This document shows, piece by piece, positions 54,147-62,245 of a DNA stretch of 64,000 nucleotides. The position numbers were made by a program, and so were the translations under genes. Source of the DNA: an uncultured Clostridia bacterium (GTDB taxonomy: Bacteria > Bacillota > Clostridia > UMGS1810); NCBI GenBank assembly GCA_934463115.1, contig CAKSIN010000009.1, forward strand, positions 29,964 to 93,963. Direction: 5' to 3'. Position 1 is the first letter of the stretch. The number at the start of each line of letters is the position of its first letter. The notes under the pieces were generated by a model. The model was not told the origin of the DNA. It was given only the letters and a program-made list of their open reading frames with translations, and did not search any database.

Positions 54147-54964
54147 TGATGAAAGATATTATGACAGCTCCGTTTGTGGAGGAAATGAAAAAGACGACCG
54201 CGAATATGTACCGCCTCGGCTGGGACGAGCGCAACGGCGGAAATATAAGCTATATGCTCGATGAAAAGGAAGTCGGAGAATACCTCGACCTAAACAATGT
54301 TATACGCACAATTCCCACGGGATTTGAAGCGAAATCGCTCATCGGAAAAATATTTATCGTAACCGGTACCGGAAAATATTTTAAAAATGTTGAATCCGAT
54401 CCCGAAAATAATCTCGGAATAATACGTATAGCAAACGACGGCACAACTGCCGAACTCCTTTGGGGTTACAAAGACGGCGGAAAATTTACATCGGAGCTTC
54501 CGGCACACCTTATGAGCCATATGGCACGTCTCGCTGTTGATCCGCAAAACAGAGTGGTTATGCACTGTCACCCCACAAACACACTGGCAATGAACTACGT
54601 TCACGAGCTCGATGAAAAGAAGTTTACACACACACTTTGGGAAATGTGCACCGAGTGCATTGTTGTGTTCCCCGACGGTGTGGGAGTACTTCCGTGGATG
54701 CTCTGCGGAACAAACTCTATCGGTGAAGCAACCGCCGAGAAAATGAAAGAATTTCGTCTTGTTGTATGGGGTATGCACGGAATCTACGGAGCAGGCAAAA
54801 CCATGGACGAAACTTTCGGACTGATTGAAACGGTGGAAAAGGCGGCTCAGATATATATGCTCACCGCTCACCTGCCGAGAATAAACACAATAAAAGACAC
54901 CGAAATGAAAGAACTTGCGGAATATTTCGGAGTTGATTACAGAAAAGATTTCCTTAATTTATAA
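54146..54964 (+). CDS. rhaD: Rhamnulose-1-phosphate aldolase
   Basis: Class II aldolase that splits rhamnulose 1-phosphate into dihydroxyacetone phosphate and L-lactaldehyde; 272 residues. LGWDERNGGNISYML contains the phosphate-binding GN motif. Metal ligands are in VMHCHPTN and WGMHGIYG. Its first ATG overlaps the rhaA stop (TAATG); a second ATG follows at once. No lactaldehyde reductase, mutarotase or rhamnose transporter gene is in the window. Confidence 0.96.
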   Translation: MMKDIMTAPFVEEMKKTTANMYRLGWDERNGGNISYMLDEKEVGEYLDLNNVIRTIPTGFEAKSLIGKIFIVTGTGKYFKNVESDPENNLGIIRIANDGTTAELLWGYKDGGKFTSELPAHLMSHMARLAVDPQNRVVMHCHPTNTLAMNYVHELDEKKFTHTLWEMCTECIVVFPDGVGVLPWMLCGTNSIGEATAEKMKEFRLVVWGMHGIYGAGKTMDETFGLIETVEKAAQIYMLTAHLPRINTIKDTEMKELAEYFGVDYRKDFLNL

Positions 54965-54973
54965 TATAATTTA

Positions 54974-55016
54974 CCATTGTAAAAGGCGGCGCGATGTGCG
55001 CCGCCTTTTACAATGG
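54974..55016. terminator. Two-way terminator between rhaD and the G1P dehydrogenase gene
   Basis: A perfect 19-bp stem (CCATTGTAAAAGGCGGCGC with its complement) and a 5-nt loop. A/T runs at the stem base serve both strands. It sits between convergent genes. Confidence 0.9.
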
Positions 55017-55017
55017 G

Positions 55018-56292
55018 TTAAAATTCCAAATTTACATTGTCGCCGAACATATCATAATACATCCACAAAACGGTGTACCTGTCTTTTAAATCCTTTGCAT
55101 ACGATACCGCTGTGAGGATTTTCTCTGCTCCGTAGGTTTTGTAAAACTCGTCCATGTTCAATCCGCATAATCCGAGCAATTGTATAATTTTTTCATGACT
55201 CGGCATCTGCGCCAGAACAGCTCGTATTTCATTCTCTTTTTCTTTATATACGGAAATTCTGTTTTTCGAATAATTTCCTACCCTGTCCTGAAGTGCAACA
55301 CATTCCTCGGCAACACAGCCGTATATTTCGGAAATTTTGTTTACATACTCATCTCTGCTCAAGCGGTACAGGTGTGTCGGGAAATCCGCATTTATGATAT
55401 TTTCTCTGATTTTTGCAGTAACAACCGTAGAATAAGCAACGTCAATCCCGTGCGGCAGGTACGGCTCGTCCTTTACTATGCCGACTATTTCGAAAAAGTG
55501 CGAAAGGTGATGTTCACTGCCGCTTGCAGGCCGTGAGCTGCCGGCAAAACTCATCATAATACCGACAACAACCAGCGCCTCCATAAGCAATCTGACGCTT
55601 TCTTCATCCCGGTTTGCAATTCCGTCGGCTGCGGATATTACACACTCCATCATATCATATGTGGTATCATAAATATATTGACAAAAATATTCATTATTTA
55701 CCAAACGGCTCAATTGCCAATCACACAGCGCGGAATATTTTCCGACAATATCTCCGTAACCCGAGCGTATCATTTCTGTCGGGGCTTTTTTAAGAACATT
55801 CGTGTCTGCAATAATTGACCTCGGCAACCCTGCCTTTACCGTCGTTTTCATGCCGTTCAATATCATTGCCGCCCCGTCAGACGCATAGCCGTCCATAGAC
55901 GGAGCTGTCGCAACTACAATGTACGGTATTTCAGAGAAAAACGAAACATATTTGCACAAATCCTGAATAACACCGGAACCAATGCCCACTATCATGTCGA
56001 TTTCGTCTGTATATTTATTTACAGTTGCAATTGCGTCCTCGTTCGGAATAAGCACACAGCTGCCGAATACTACCTTTTTTATTTCTTTGTCCGCAAGCTC
56101 GCTCTCCACAATGCCGCCTGCCGCACCGTATGTATTTTCGTCTGCAACAATAAGAATGTTTTTGCTTTTTCGGCACACTTGCTTTATATTTTTTCTTATC
56201 GCATCACTTTCAATAAATACAGACTCTATATCGCAGTGATGAAATTTTCCGCAGGTGCATTGCATCCCTTTTAAAATTGTATTTATGTCCAT
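55018..56292 (-). CDS. sn-Glycerol-1-phosphate dehydrogenase homologue (AraM/EgsA family)
   Basis: A 424-residue metal-dependent dehydrogenase. The NAD site is VGIGSGVIQDLCKY, followed by TAPSMDGYASDGAAM. Metal ligands fit Asp in SGYGDIVGKYSALCDW and His in GSEHHLSHF and LPHGIDVAY. Bacillus AraM reduces DHAP to glycerol 1-phosphate, which in Bacillota feeds unusual ether-type lipids; in some genomes the family sits with arabinose genes. It is convergent with rhaD, whose product DHAP would be its substrate. A TTGCAA-18-TATAAT promoter lies at 56367-56338. Confidence 0.85.
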   Translation of the reverse strand: MDINTILKGMQCTCGKFHHCDIESVFIESDAIRKNIKQVCRKSKNILIVADENTYGAAGGIVESELADKEIKKVVFGSCVLIPNEDAIATVNKYTDEIDMIVGIGSGVIQDLCKYVSFFSEIPYIVVATAPSMDGYASDGAAMILNGMKTTVKAGLPRSIIADTNVLKKAPTEMIRSGYGDIVGKYSALCDWQLSRLVNNEYFCQYIYDTTYDMMECVISAADGIANRDEESVRLLMEALVVVGIMMSFAGSSRPASGSEHHLSHFFEIVGIVKDEPYLPHGIDVAYSTVVTAKIRENIINADFPTHLYRLSRDEYVNKISEIYGCVAEECVALQDRVGNYSKNRISVYKEKENEIRAVLAQMPSHEKIIQLLGLCGLNMDEFYKTYGAEKILTAVSYAKDLKDRYTVLWMYYDMFGDNVNLEF

Positions 56293-56337
56293 AACCTACC
56301 TCCGCCGCAATTGATTAGCACATATTTATTGTACTAC

Positions 56338-56367
56338 ATTATATAAAGACAAATCAACACTTTGCAA
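56338..56367 (-). promoter_or_regulatory. Promoter for the G1P dehydrogenase gene
   Basis: TTGCAA (56367-56362), 18 bp, TATAAT (56343-56338) on the minus strand, 46 bp before the start. Confidence 0.65.
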
Positions 56368-56400
56368 AAAGTTGACTGATTTTTGGAAAGTTGCCATAAT

Positions 56401-56421
56401 ATTTTGAAAATATTTCAAAAT
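56401..56421. promoter_or_regulatory. Perfect 21-bp palindrome, candidate operator
   Basis: ATTTTGAAA-ATA-TTTCAAAAT. It lies 34 bp upstream of the -35 of the G1P dehydrogenase promoter and 234 bp before the XRE gene. Confidence 0.5.
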
Positions 56422-56654
56422 TGTTCATAGAATAACGAATAATTCTTACAATAATTCATAGCAAAAATACGCTTATTTAAAATTAAAAACGTAAATATCA
56501 ATGTTTATAACATATATACTTAGATATTTAAATATATATATAGCGTATATATTTGGATTAATGTTTTTGTAAACAGTGTATAATAAACACATAAATAGGT
56601 TGCATGCCGATTACGGCTTGCTTTATGATATAGTTATCTCGAGGTGATGTCGCT
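56422..56654. other. AT-rich intergenic region
   Basis: This stretch is extremely AT-rich with TATATA runs near 56515-56550. It has a TATAAT at 56579-56584 that could drive the XRE gene; no good -35 at standard spacing was found. GAGGTGATG just before 56655 is the XRE ribosome site. No other gene is visible. Confidence 0.6.
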
Positions 56655-56954
56655 ATGTATGAAGATTTTATCCGTGAAAGAATAACGGCATTGCGGTTAA
56701 AAAAGGGTGTTTCGGAATATCAGATGAGTTATGATCTCGGACATAGCCGAAGCTATGTATACAACATATCATACGGAAAATCACTTCCGCCTCTTAAGGA
56801 GTTCTTTGCAATATGCGATTACTTGGGCATTACACCCCGCGACTTTTTCGATACCGAAATAAGCCAGCCACAGTTAATTCAAAAAGCCGTGGACGGTCTT
56901 AAAAATTTGGATGACAGTGATGTACTGATGATATTGGGATATATTATAGGTTAA
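56655..56954 (+). CDS. Small XRE-family DNA-binding protein
   Basis: A 99-residue protein. Residues 5-62 form a helix-turn-helix (ITALRLKKGVSEYQMSYDLGHSRSYVYNISYG). The C-terminal 30 residues (LIQKAVDGLKNLDDSDVLMILGYIIG) may be a dimer helix. Similar orphan regulators are common near mobile or accessory DNA in Clostridia. GAGGTGATG lies upstream. It stands alone before the structured block. Confidence 0.85.
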   Translation: MYEDFIRERITALRLKKGVSEYQMSYDLGHSRSYVYNISYGKSLPPLKEFFAICDYLGITPRDFFDTEISQPQLIQKAVDGLKNLDDSDVLMILGYIIG

Positions 56955-57001
56955 ATAAAAAATAGATGAATTTTTGTTGGTTTACCTTTCCACCAATCAG
57001 A

Positions 57002-57280
57002 TTAGGCATACGGGAGTCGAACCCAATATGCCTTACGTTTGAAAAATTGAAGTCTTTTCAATTTGTCGTCCTTGAAAGGCGACAGCCTGTCTGCGTCCTC
57101 CGCATTGAAAATCCAATAAATTTTTCTAAACGTAAGGTCGCAGAGTTTAAAAATAGGAAATTTTGAAATAAGACAAAGAAAATTCAAGAATTATACGGTC
57201 GTATATTTGCAGAATTTTCTGCGGTATTATGCGAAATTTCCATTTTTAAACCACATCGGGTTCGAGTCCCGCATGCCTAA
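57002..57280. repeat. Structured non-coding block bounded by 25-bp inverted T-arm-like repeats
   Basis: The two ends are inverted copies of a T-arm-like sequence containing GGGTTCGA(C/G)TCCCG then ATGCCTAA. They lie at 57026-57002 (minus) and 57256-57280 (plus) and match at 22 of 25 positions. Between them are two branched structures. One is closed by CCTTACGTTT (57031-57040) and AAACGTAAGG (57128-57137), with three inner hairpins. The other is closed by a near-perfect 18-bp pair (57145-57164 and 57233-57251), with ATACG-GT-CGTAT and GCAGAA-TT-TTCTGC inside. No cloverleaf forms and no gene is visible. It could be a MITE-like repeat or a structured RNA. Confidence 0.6.
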
Positions 57281-57287
57281 ATCATGC

Positions 57288-57308
57288 GGAACGGTTGATA
57301 ACCGTTCC
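57288..57308. repeat. Hairpin adjoining the structured block
   Basis: A perfect 9-bp stem, GGAACGGTT-GAT-AACCGTTCC, 8 nt after the plus-strand T-arm-like copy. Confidence 0.7.
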
Positions 57309-57327
57309 CTACGATTTCTGCGCGAAA

Positions 57328-57393
57328 AATTTCTCCTCCGCCGATTGGCATTGAGGTTGCGCGTTCTCACCGCTGTGAGGCGGAGGGAGAATT
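57328..57393 (-). terminator. Long imperfect hairpin at the lysR 3' end
   Basis: AATTTCTCCTCCGCC (57328-57342) pairs imperfectly with GGCGGAGGGAGAATT (57379-57393), enclosing a smaller TGAG/CTCA stem. On the minus strand it ends in TTTTT, so it can terminate the proS-lspA-rluD-lysR transcript. It is contiguous with the structured block and encodes the last codons of lysR. Confidence 0.5.
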
Positions 57394-58317
57394 GCAAGTA
57401 CACTTATTCAAATACCCCACAATCTCATCAATATACACCCTGCCGATATCGCTCAGAGAGTTGTCTTTTCGCATAATGTATCCAATCTGCATTACTGCAT
57501 TCGGGTTATCGTCATCGGATTCAAACGGAACAGCCGTAAAATCACTCCCGTTGAGTTCCTCGCAGATGATCCCGGAACAAAGAGTGTACCCGAGCAACCC
57601 AACCATAAGATTGAGCATTGTTGACCTGTCGGTAGCCTTTATTGATTTTGGATACTCGTTTGTACTGAGTATTTCCTCAGCAAAAAAGAACGAACCCTTT
57701 TCGCCCTGCTCAAACGATAAACACGGATACTGCGCAAGCTGACCGAAACTGATAGATTTTTCTTTTGCAAGCGGATGCCCTTTCCAAAGATACACATACG
57801 CTTTGCACTCCGTGAGCCTGTGAAATTCTATACCGCTGTCGCGGAAAATTTTTTGCAGGATTTTTCTGTTAAAATCATTTGTATACAAAACACCGATTTC
57901 ACTTTTGAGACTGCGCACATCTTCTATAACATCTATCGTCCTTTGTTCCCTGAACGCAAGGTCGTATTTGTTCATGTCGAACTGCTTGACCGTCTCTACA
58001 AAAGCCTTTACCGCAAAAGAATAATGCTGCGACGAAACTGCAAAACGTCGCTTTATATCCGATTTGCCGAAATATCTGTCGTCTATCATCCGATATTGCT
58101 GATAAAGCTGGCGCGCATACATGAGAAATTCCTCACCGTCCGCAGTGAGATACGTTCCGCGCGCATTGCGTGCAAACACGCGTATTCCCAGTTCGTTTTC
58201 AAGTTCCTTTACCGCAGCAGTAAGCGTTGGCTGCGAAATATACAGTTCCTCGGCGGCCTTGTTCATTGAACCGCTGTCGGCAATCTTTATTACATAGAGT
58301 ATCTGCTGCAATGTCAT
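57367..58317 (-). CDS. LysR-family transcriptional regulator
   Basis: A 316-residue regulator. The N-terminal winged helix is MTLQQILYVIKIADSGSMNKAAEELYISQPTLTAAVKELE (helix-turn-helix at about 18-37). The effector domain follows; EQGEKGSFFFAEEIL and GYTLCSGIICEEL lie in its ligand pocket. It starts 6 nt after the rluD stop. The last residues (CNSPSASQR) are encoded by the hairpin DNA described at the 3' end, so the original stop may have been replaced. The target genes are unknown. Confidence 0.88.
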   Translation of the reverse strand: MTLQQILYVIKIADSGSMNKAAEELYISQPTLTAAVKELENELGIRVFARNARGTYLTADGEEFLMYARQLYQQYRMIDDRYFGKSDIKRRFAVSSQHYSFAVKAFVETVKQFDMNKYDLAFREQRTIDVIEDVRSLKSEIGVLYTNDFNRKILQKIFRDSGIEFHRLTECKAYVYLWKGHPLAKEKSISFGQLAQYPCLSFEQGEKGSFFFAEEILSTNEYPKSIKATDRSTMLNLMVGLLGYTLCSGIICEELNGSDFTAVPFESDDDNPNAVMQIGYIMRKDNSLSDIGRVYIDEIVGYLNKCTCNSPSASQR

Positions 58318-58323
58318 GTTTTT

Positions 58324-59223
58324 TCACCGCCTTAACTTTTCGAGCAAATCCGTAAATTCCTTTGGCGGCGGAGCAGTAAATTCCATTTTTTCACCTGTTG
58401 TCGGGTGAATAAACGCTATCTTCTGCGCGTGGAGCGCCTGGCCGCTCAGATTGTACGGATTTTTGTTCAGATACAGCGGATCGCCGAGTATCGGATGCCC
58501 AATATATTGCATATGCACGCGTATCTGATGTGTGCGCCCCGTTTCGAGGTCACACGCTACATATGCGGCATTGTTCAAATACTCGATAACCTCAAAATGA
58601 GTAACTGCCGGCTTTGAGTTGTATGGAGTTACCGCCATTTTGAGCCGCGATGTCGGGTGCCTGCCTATGGGAGCATCTATAATGCCCTTTTTGGTTTCCG
58701 GCAATCCGCTTACAATGCAAATATAGTGTCTGTGCGCCGTTTTGGATTTAATCTGCTGTGAGAGCGAAATATGCGCCTCATCGGTTTTGGCTACAAGGAG
58801 CAACCCGGATGTGTCTTTGTCTATCCTGTGAACTATTCCGGGGCGTATAACACCGTTTATGCTGCTGAGTCTGCCGCGGCAATGATACATCAGCGCGTTT
58901 ACAAGAGTGCCGTCGTAATTCCCGGCGGCCGGATGCACAACCATGCCCTTGGGCTTATTCACCACAAGCAGCTGGTCGTCCTCGTATACAATGTCAAGCG
59001 GTATATTCTCGGCCTTGACATCAAGCTGCTTCGGTTCCGGCACTCTGACGGTTATTACATCCCCGGCGCGAACCTTGCCGCCTGCTTTAACGCTTGCACC
59101 GTCTATCGTCACGCATCCGTCATCTATAAGCTTTTGAATCCGTGAGCGGCTCAGACCGTCTATCTTTATTATCTTGTCAATCCTTTCGCCCGATTTTTCG
59201 GCGGTTATCGTATATTCATTCAT
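58324..59223 (-). CDS. rluD: RluA/RluD-family pseudouridine synthase
   Basis: Makes pseudouridine in RNA; 299 residues. An S4 RNA-binding domain (GLSRSRIQKLIDDGCVTIDG) precedes the catalytic domain. The active-site motif is VHRIDKDTSGLLLVAKT, and LETGRTHQIRVHMQYIGHPILGDPLY follows. The start overlaps the lspA stop by 4 nt. This lspA-rluD order is usual in Bacillota. RluD is the usual name; RluC-like specificity cannot be excluded. Confidence 0.9.
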   Translation of the reverse strand: MNEYTITAEKSGERIDKIIKIDGLSRSRIQKLIDDGCVTIDGASVKAGGKVRAGDVITVRVPEPKQLDVKAENIPLDIVYEDDQLLVVNKPKGMVVHPAAGNYDGTLVNALMYHCRGRLSSINGVIRPGIVHRIDKDTSGLLLVAKTDEAHISLSQQIKSKTAHRHYICIVSGLPETKKGIIDAPIGRHPTSRLKMAVTPYNSKPAVTHFEVIEYLNNAAYVACDLETGRTHQIRVHMQYIGHPILGDPLYLNKNPYNLSGQALHAQKIAFIHPTTGEKMEFTAPPPKEFTDLLEKLRR

Positions 59224-59687
59224 TTCGATGACATTTCCTTTTCCGGTTCCTTGTACACAAAAAGAACATAGATTGCAAACAAAACGGCTCCCACAACAAC
59301 GCAGCAGTCGGCAAAATTAAACACCGGGAAGTCTATGAACGCAACATCTATCATGTCGGTTACATACCCGAGCACAACCCTGTCAATAAGGTTGCCGAGC
59401 GCACCGGAGAGAATGAGCAGCAACGACACTCTGAGCAGCCTGCTCTCCGGGCGGCGGAACACCATCCACCAGATAATCGCCGCAATCGAAATCACGGTAA
59501 CGGTTATAAATACCCACCGTGCGTCACGCAGCATTCCAAACGCTGCTCCGCGGTTTTCCACATACGAAAACCTCAGAATATTTTTGATAACCTCAACACT
59601 GCCGACCGGTTTTATAAATTTTACGGCAAGATGCTTTGTGTACTGATCCGCGATAATCAGAATCAGTGTTAAAACAGAAAACAACAT
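59220..59687 (-). CDS. lspA: Lipoprotein signal peptidase
   Basis: Membrane aspartyl protease that cuts prolipoproteins; 155 residues with four helices. The catalytic aspartates are in GALGNLIDRVVLGYVTD and VFNFADCCVVVG. ATG 59687 has GGAGG 5 nt upstream; earlier in-frame ATGs lie before that site. Substrates in this window include the TrpX lipoprotein. Confidence 0.95.
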   Translation of the reverse strand: MLFSVLTLILIIADQYTKHLAVKFIKPVGSVEVIKNILRFSYVENRGAAFGMLRDARWVFITVTVISIAAIIWWMVFRRPESRLLRVSLLLILSGALGNLIDRVVLGYVTDMIDVAFIDFPVFNFADCCVVVGAVLFAIYVLFVYKEPEKEMSSK

Positions 59688-59706
59688 ACAGTCCTCCATA
59701 TACAAA

Positions 59707-59739
59707 GGAGTGGAGCCATATACTTAAAAACTCCACTCC
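59707..59739 (-). terminator. Hairpin between proS and lspA
   Basis: A 9-bp stem GGAGTGGAG/CTCCACTCC with a 15-nt loop, followed on the minus strand by TTTGTAT. It may be a partial terminator that lowers expression of the genes after proS. Confidence 0.55.
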
Positions 59740-59751
59740 GTATTTATTGCA

Positions 59752-61452
59752 TTATGCATTTATAATTTTCAGTGCTTTGCCGAGCGCTTCGGACGAGGCA
59801 ATCTCCTCGGATTCGCCGCTCTTTCTGATGCCGAATTCAACTATGCCGTCCGCCGCTTTTTTGCCGACGGTGATTCTTATCGGAACTCCGATAAGCTCGG
59901 CGTCTTTAAACTTAACTCCGGCGCGCTCGTTTCTGTCGTCAATAAGCGTTTCCACACCGGCTTCGGTAAACTGCGAATACAGTTTTTCGGCGAGCTCAAC
60001 CTGCGATTCGTCCTTGGTATTTACCGGGACGATTATTACATGATACGGTGCAAGGCTCATCGGCCACACAATACCCTTTTCGTCGCAGTTCTGCTCGATA
60101 ACGGCAGCGATGCAGCGGTTGACTCCGATACCGTAGCAGCCCATTATCGGAACGCTGTCTTTTCCGTTTTCATCGAGGAATGTGCATTCCAGCGACTTGG
60201 TATATTTTGTGCCGAGCTTGAATATATGCCCGACTTCTATTCCCCGGCATGTCTTTATTCTGCCGTGTTTGCACTTGGGGCATACATCGCCGGGAGTGAT
60301 ATTTCTGAAATCGCCCACGAACGTCGGCTCAAAATCACGGCCTATATTCACATTGGCGTAGTGATACTCCGTTTCATTGGCACCGACAATCATGTTCTTC
60401 ATGAGTGCGACCTCGCTGTCCACAAGGACATCTATATCCAGCCCCACAGGTCCTGCGAATCCGACTTTGGCATTTGTAATGCGCATAAGGTCGGCAGGTG
60501 CCGCGAGCTCCAGCTCCAGCGCGCCGAGGTGATTTGCAAGCTTTGTTTCGTTTACTTCTCTGTCTCCGCGGACCATAACGGCTACGAATTTGTCGTCGGC
60601 TCTGTAGATAAGCGTCTTAACAAAATCTTTCGGCGAGCGCTTCATATATGCCGTCACGTCTTCAATAGTTCCGGAATTGGGGGTATAGACCTTTTCCATT
60701 TCCGAAAACAGCTCATCGCTTGTCTCATTTTCCGGAATGCAAACAGCCTTTTCCTCATTTGCGCAATAGCCGCATTCCTCGCAGTATGCGATTGTGTCTT
60801 CGCCTATTTCGGATTTAACCATAAATTCCTGAGAGCCGCTTCCGCCCATAGCGCCGGAATCGGCGTCTACGATGAGGTAGTTCAGCCCCATTTCGTCGAA
60901 AATCTCCCTGTATGCGTCGTACATATTTTTGTACGAAACATCCAGCCCCGCCTCGTCGCGGTCAAAGCTGTACGCGTCTTTCATAACAAATTCGCGGCTT
61001 CGGATAACGCCGAAACGCGGACGTCTTTCGTCGCGGTATTTTGTCTGAATCTGATACAATGTCAGCGGCAGCTGCTTGTAGGAGCGAACGGTGTTTTTAA
61101 CCGTGTCGGTAAATATTTCTTCATGAGTCGGTCCGAGGCAAAAATCGCGGTCTCCGCGGTCTTTGAGCCTAAACATCTCGGGGCCGAAAACCTCCCACCT
61201 GCCCGACTGCTCGAGAATCTCTTTCGGCAGAATTGCCGGCATAAGGAGCTCCTGCGCGTCGTGGCGGTTCATTGCTTTTCGGATGATACTTTCTGTATTT
61301 TTAAGAACTTTCAATCCGAGCGGCAGATACGAATACACACCGGACGCAAGCTTTCGGATCATGCCGGCACGCATCATAAGCTGATGGCTCGGAATCTCTG
61401 CCTCCGTCGGAACCTCCCTCAGCGTCGGAAGTAAGTACTTTGACAATCTCAT
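59752..61452 (-). CDS. proS: Prolyl-tRNA synthetase
   Basis: Class II synthetase, 566 residues, the bacterial form with an inserted editing domain. Motif 1 lies near GVYSYLPLGLKVLKN; motif 2 is TKYRDERRPRFGVIRSREFVMKDAYSF; the editing insert spans about residues 225-405; motif 3 is GCYGIGVNRCIAAVIEQ. ATG 61452 lies 10 nt after AGAGAGG; the frame is open upstream but has no start site. A promoter TTGCAA-17-TATAAT lies at 61521-61493. Confidence 0.96.
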   Translation of the reverse strand: MRLSKYLLPTLREVPTEAEIPSHQLMMRAGMIRKLASGVYSYLPLGLKVLKNTESIIRKAMNRHDAQELLMPAILPKEILEQSGRWEVFGPEMFRLKDRGDRDFCLGPTHEEIFTDTVKNTVRSYKQLPLTLYQIQTKYRDERRPRFGVIRSREFVMKDAYSFDRDEAGLDVSYKNMYDAYREIFDEMGLNYLIVDADSGAMGGSGSQEFMVKSEIGEDTIAYCEECGYCANEEKAVCIPENETSDELFSEMEKVYTPNSGTIEDVTAYMKRSPKDFVKTLIYRADDKFVAVMVRGDREVNETKLANHLGALELELAAPADLMRITNAKVGFAGPVGLDIDVLVDSEVALMKNMIVGANETEYHYANVNIGRDFEPTFVGDFRNITPGDVCPKCKHGRIKTCRGIEVGHIFKLGTKYTKSLECTFLDENGKDSVPIMGCYGIGVNRCIAAVIEQNCDEKGIVWPMSLAPYHVIIVPVNTKDESQVELAEKLYSQFTEAGVETLIDDRNERAGVKFKDAELIGVPIRITVGKKAADGIVEFGIRKSGESEEIASSEALGKALKIINA

Positions 61453-61492
61453 TGAACATTTTCCTCTCTTGAAACAATTTAATACACCGTAT

Positions 61493-61521
61493 ATTATACG
61501 ACATAATGGAAGAAGTTGCAA
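61493..61521 (-). promoter_or_regulatory. Promoter for proS-lspA-rluD-lysR
   Basis: TTGCAA (61521-61516), 17 bp, TATAAT (61498-61493) on the minus strand. No T-box was found ahead of proS. Confidence 0.75.
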
Positions 61522-61563
61522 GTGTTTTTTGCATTTTTTCGCCCTCGCACACAAATATTTTAC

Positions 61564-61591
61564 TTGAAAAATTTTTATTTTGTGGTAAAAT
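61564..61591 (+). promoter_or_regulatory. Promoter for the kinase-MATE pair
   Basis: TTGAAA (61564-61569), 16 bp, TAAAAT (61586-61591), 36 bp before the start codon. Confidence 0.65.
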
Positions 61592-61627
61592 AGAGGTGAA
61601 TACAAATACCGTAAGGGAGCGATATGT

Positions 61628-62245
61628 ATGAAAATTATAACAGTAAGCCGCGAATTCGGTTCCGGCGGCCGCGAAATAGGAAAAAGACTTGCAGACGAAA
61701 TGGGTTTCGACTACTACGACAGCGAGATAATCACCGCCGTGGCGAAGAGCGTCGGGCTCGACGAAAAATACGTTGAAGACACGCTCAACACGCGTGACTG
61801 GCAGAGCTTTCCCGTTAAATTCGGCGGAACACTGGGTTCTGTGGGATATGTGCAATCGGGCAAGGTTGAGCTTTTGCTCCGTCAGAAAGACGTTATAGAA
61901 GAAATTGCCGAGCGCGGAAAAGACTGTGTTATAGTCGGCAGAAATGCCGATGTGATACTTGAAAAGTATCGCCCGTTCAATATATTTGTTTGCGCTCAGA
62001 CAGGCGCAAAAATCCGCCGCTGCAGAGAACGTGCTCCTGAGGGCGAAAACTTAACCGACCGCGAGCTCGTGCGCAAAATGAAACAGATTGACAAAATGCG
62101 TTCGCAGACAAGAGCCGTAATGTCGGGTTCGGAGTGGGGACAGCGCAATGCATATCACCTCACGGTGAACACAACCGACTGGAACATAAAAGACATTGTT
62201 CCGGCAATTGCCCGGTTCGCAAATATTTGGTTCGGAGGTAAGTAA
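61628..62245 (+). CDS. Cytidylate-kinase-like family protein
   Basis: A 205-residue P-loop kinase of the Cytidylate_kin2 group. The nucleotide loop is SREFGSGGREIGKRLA at residues 7-22, and VIVGRNADVIL and RRCRERAPEGE follow. Members are not proven to act on CMP. GGGAG lies 8 nt before the ATG. Its stop overlaps the MATE start by 1 nt (TAATG), so expression is coupled. Confidence 0.85.
   Translation: MKIITVSREFGSGGREIGKRLADEMGFDYYDSEIITAVAKSVGLDEKYVEDTLNTRDWQSFPVKFGGTLGSVGYVQSGKVELLLRQKDVIEEIAERGKDCVIVGRNADVILEKYRPFNIFVCAQTGAKIRRCRERAPEGENLTDRELVRKMKQIDKMRSQTRAVMSGSEWGQRNAYHLTVNTTDWNIKDIVPAIARFANIWFGGK

Noticed and set aside
57002..57280. Real tRNA genes or a tRNA with a group I intron
   Set aside because: Both T-arm-like copies lack matching 5' acceptor, D-arm and anticodon parts at the right distance, and they point in opposite directions, so they cannot be two halves of one tRNA.
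60040..61434. A 464-codon plus-strand open frame opposite proS
   Set aside because: It is antisense to prolyl-tRNA synthetase with all motifs intact; the composition is that of a shadow frame rich in His, Cys and Arg.
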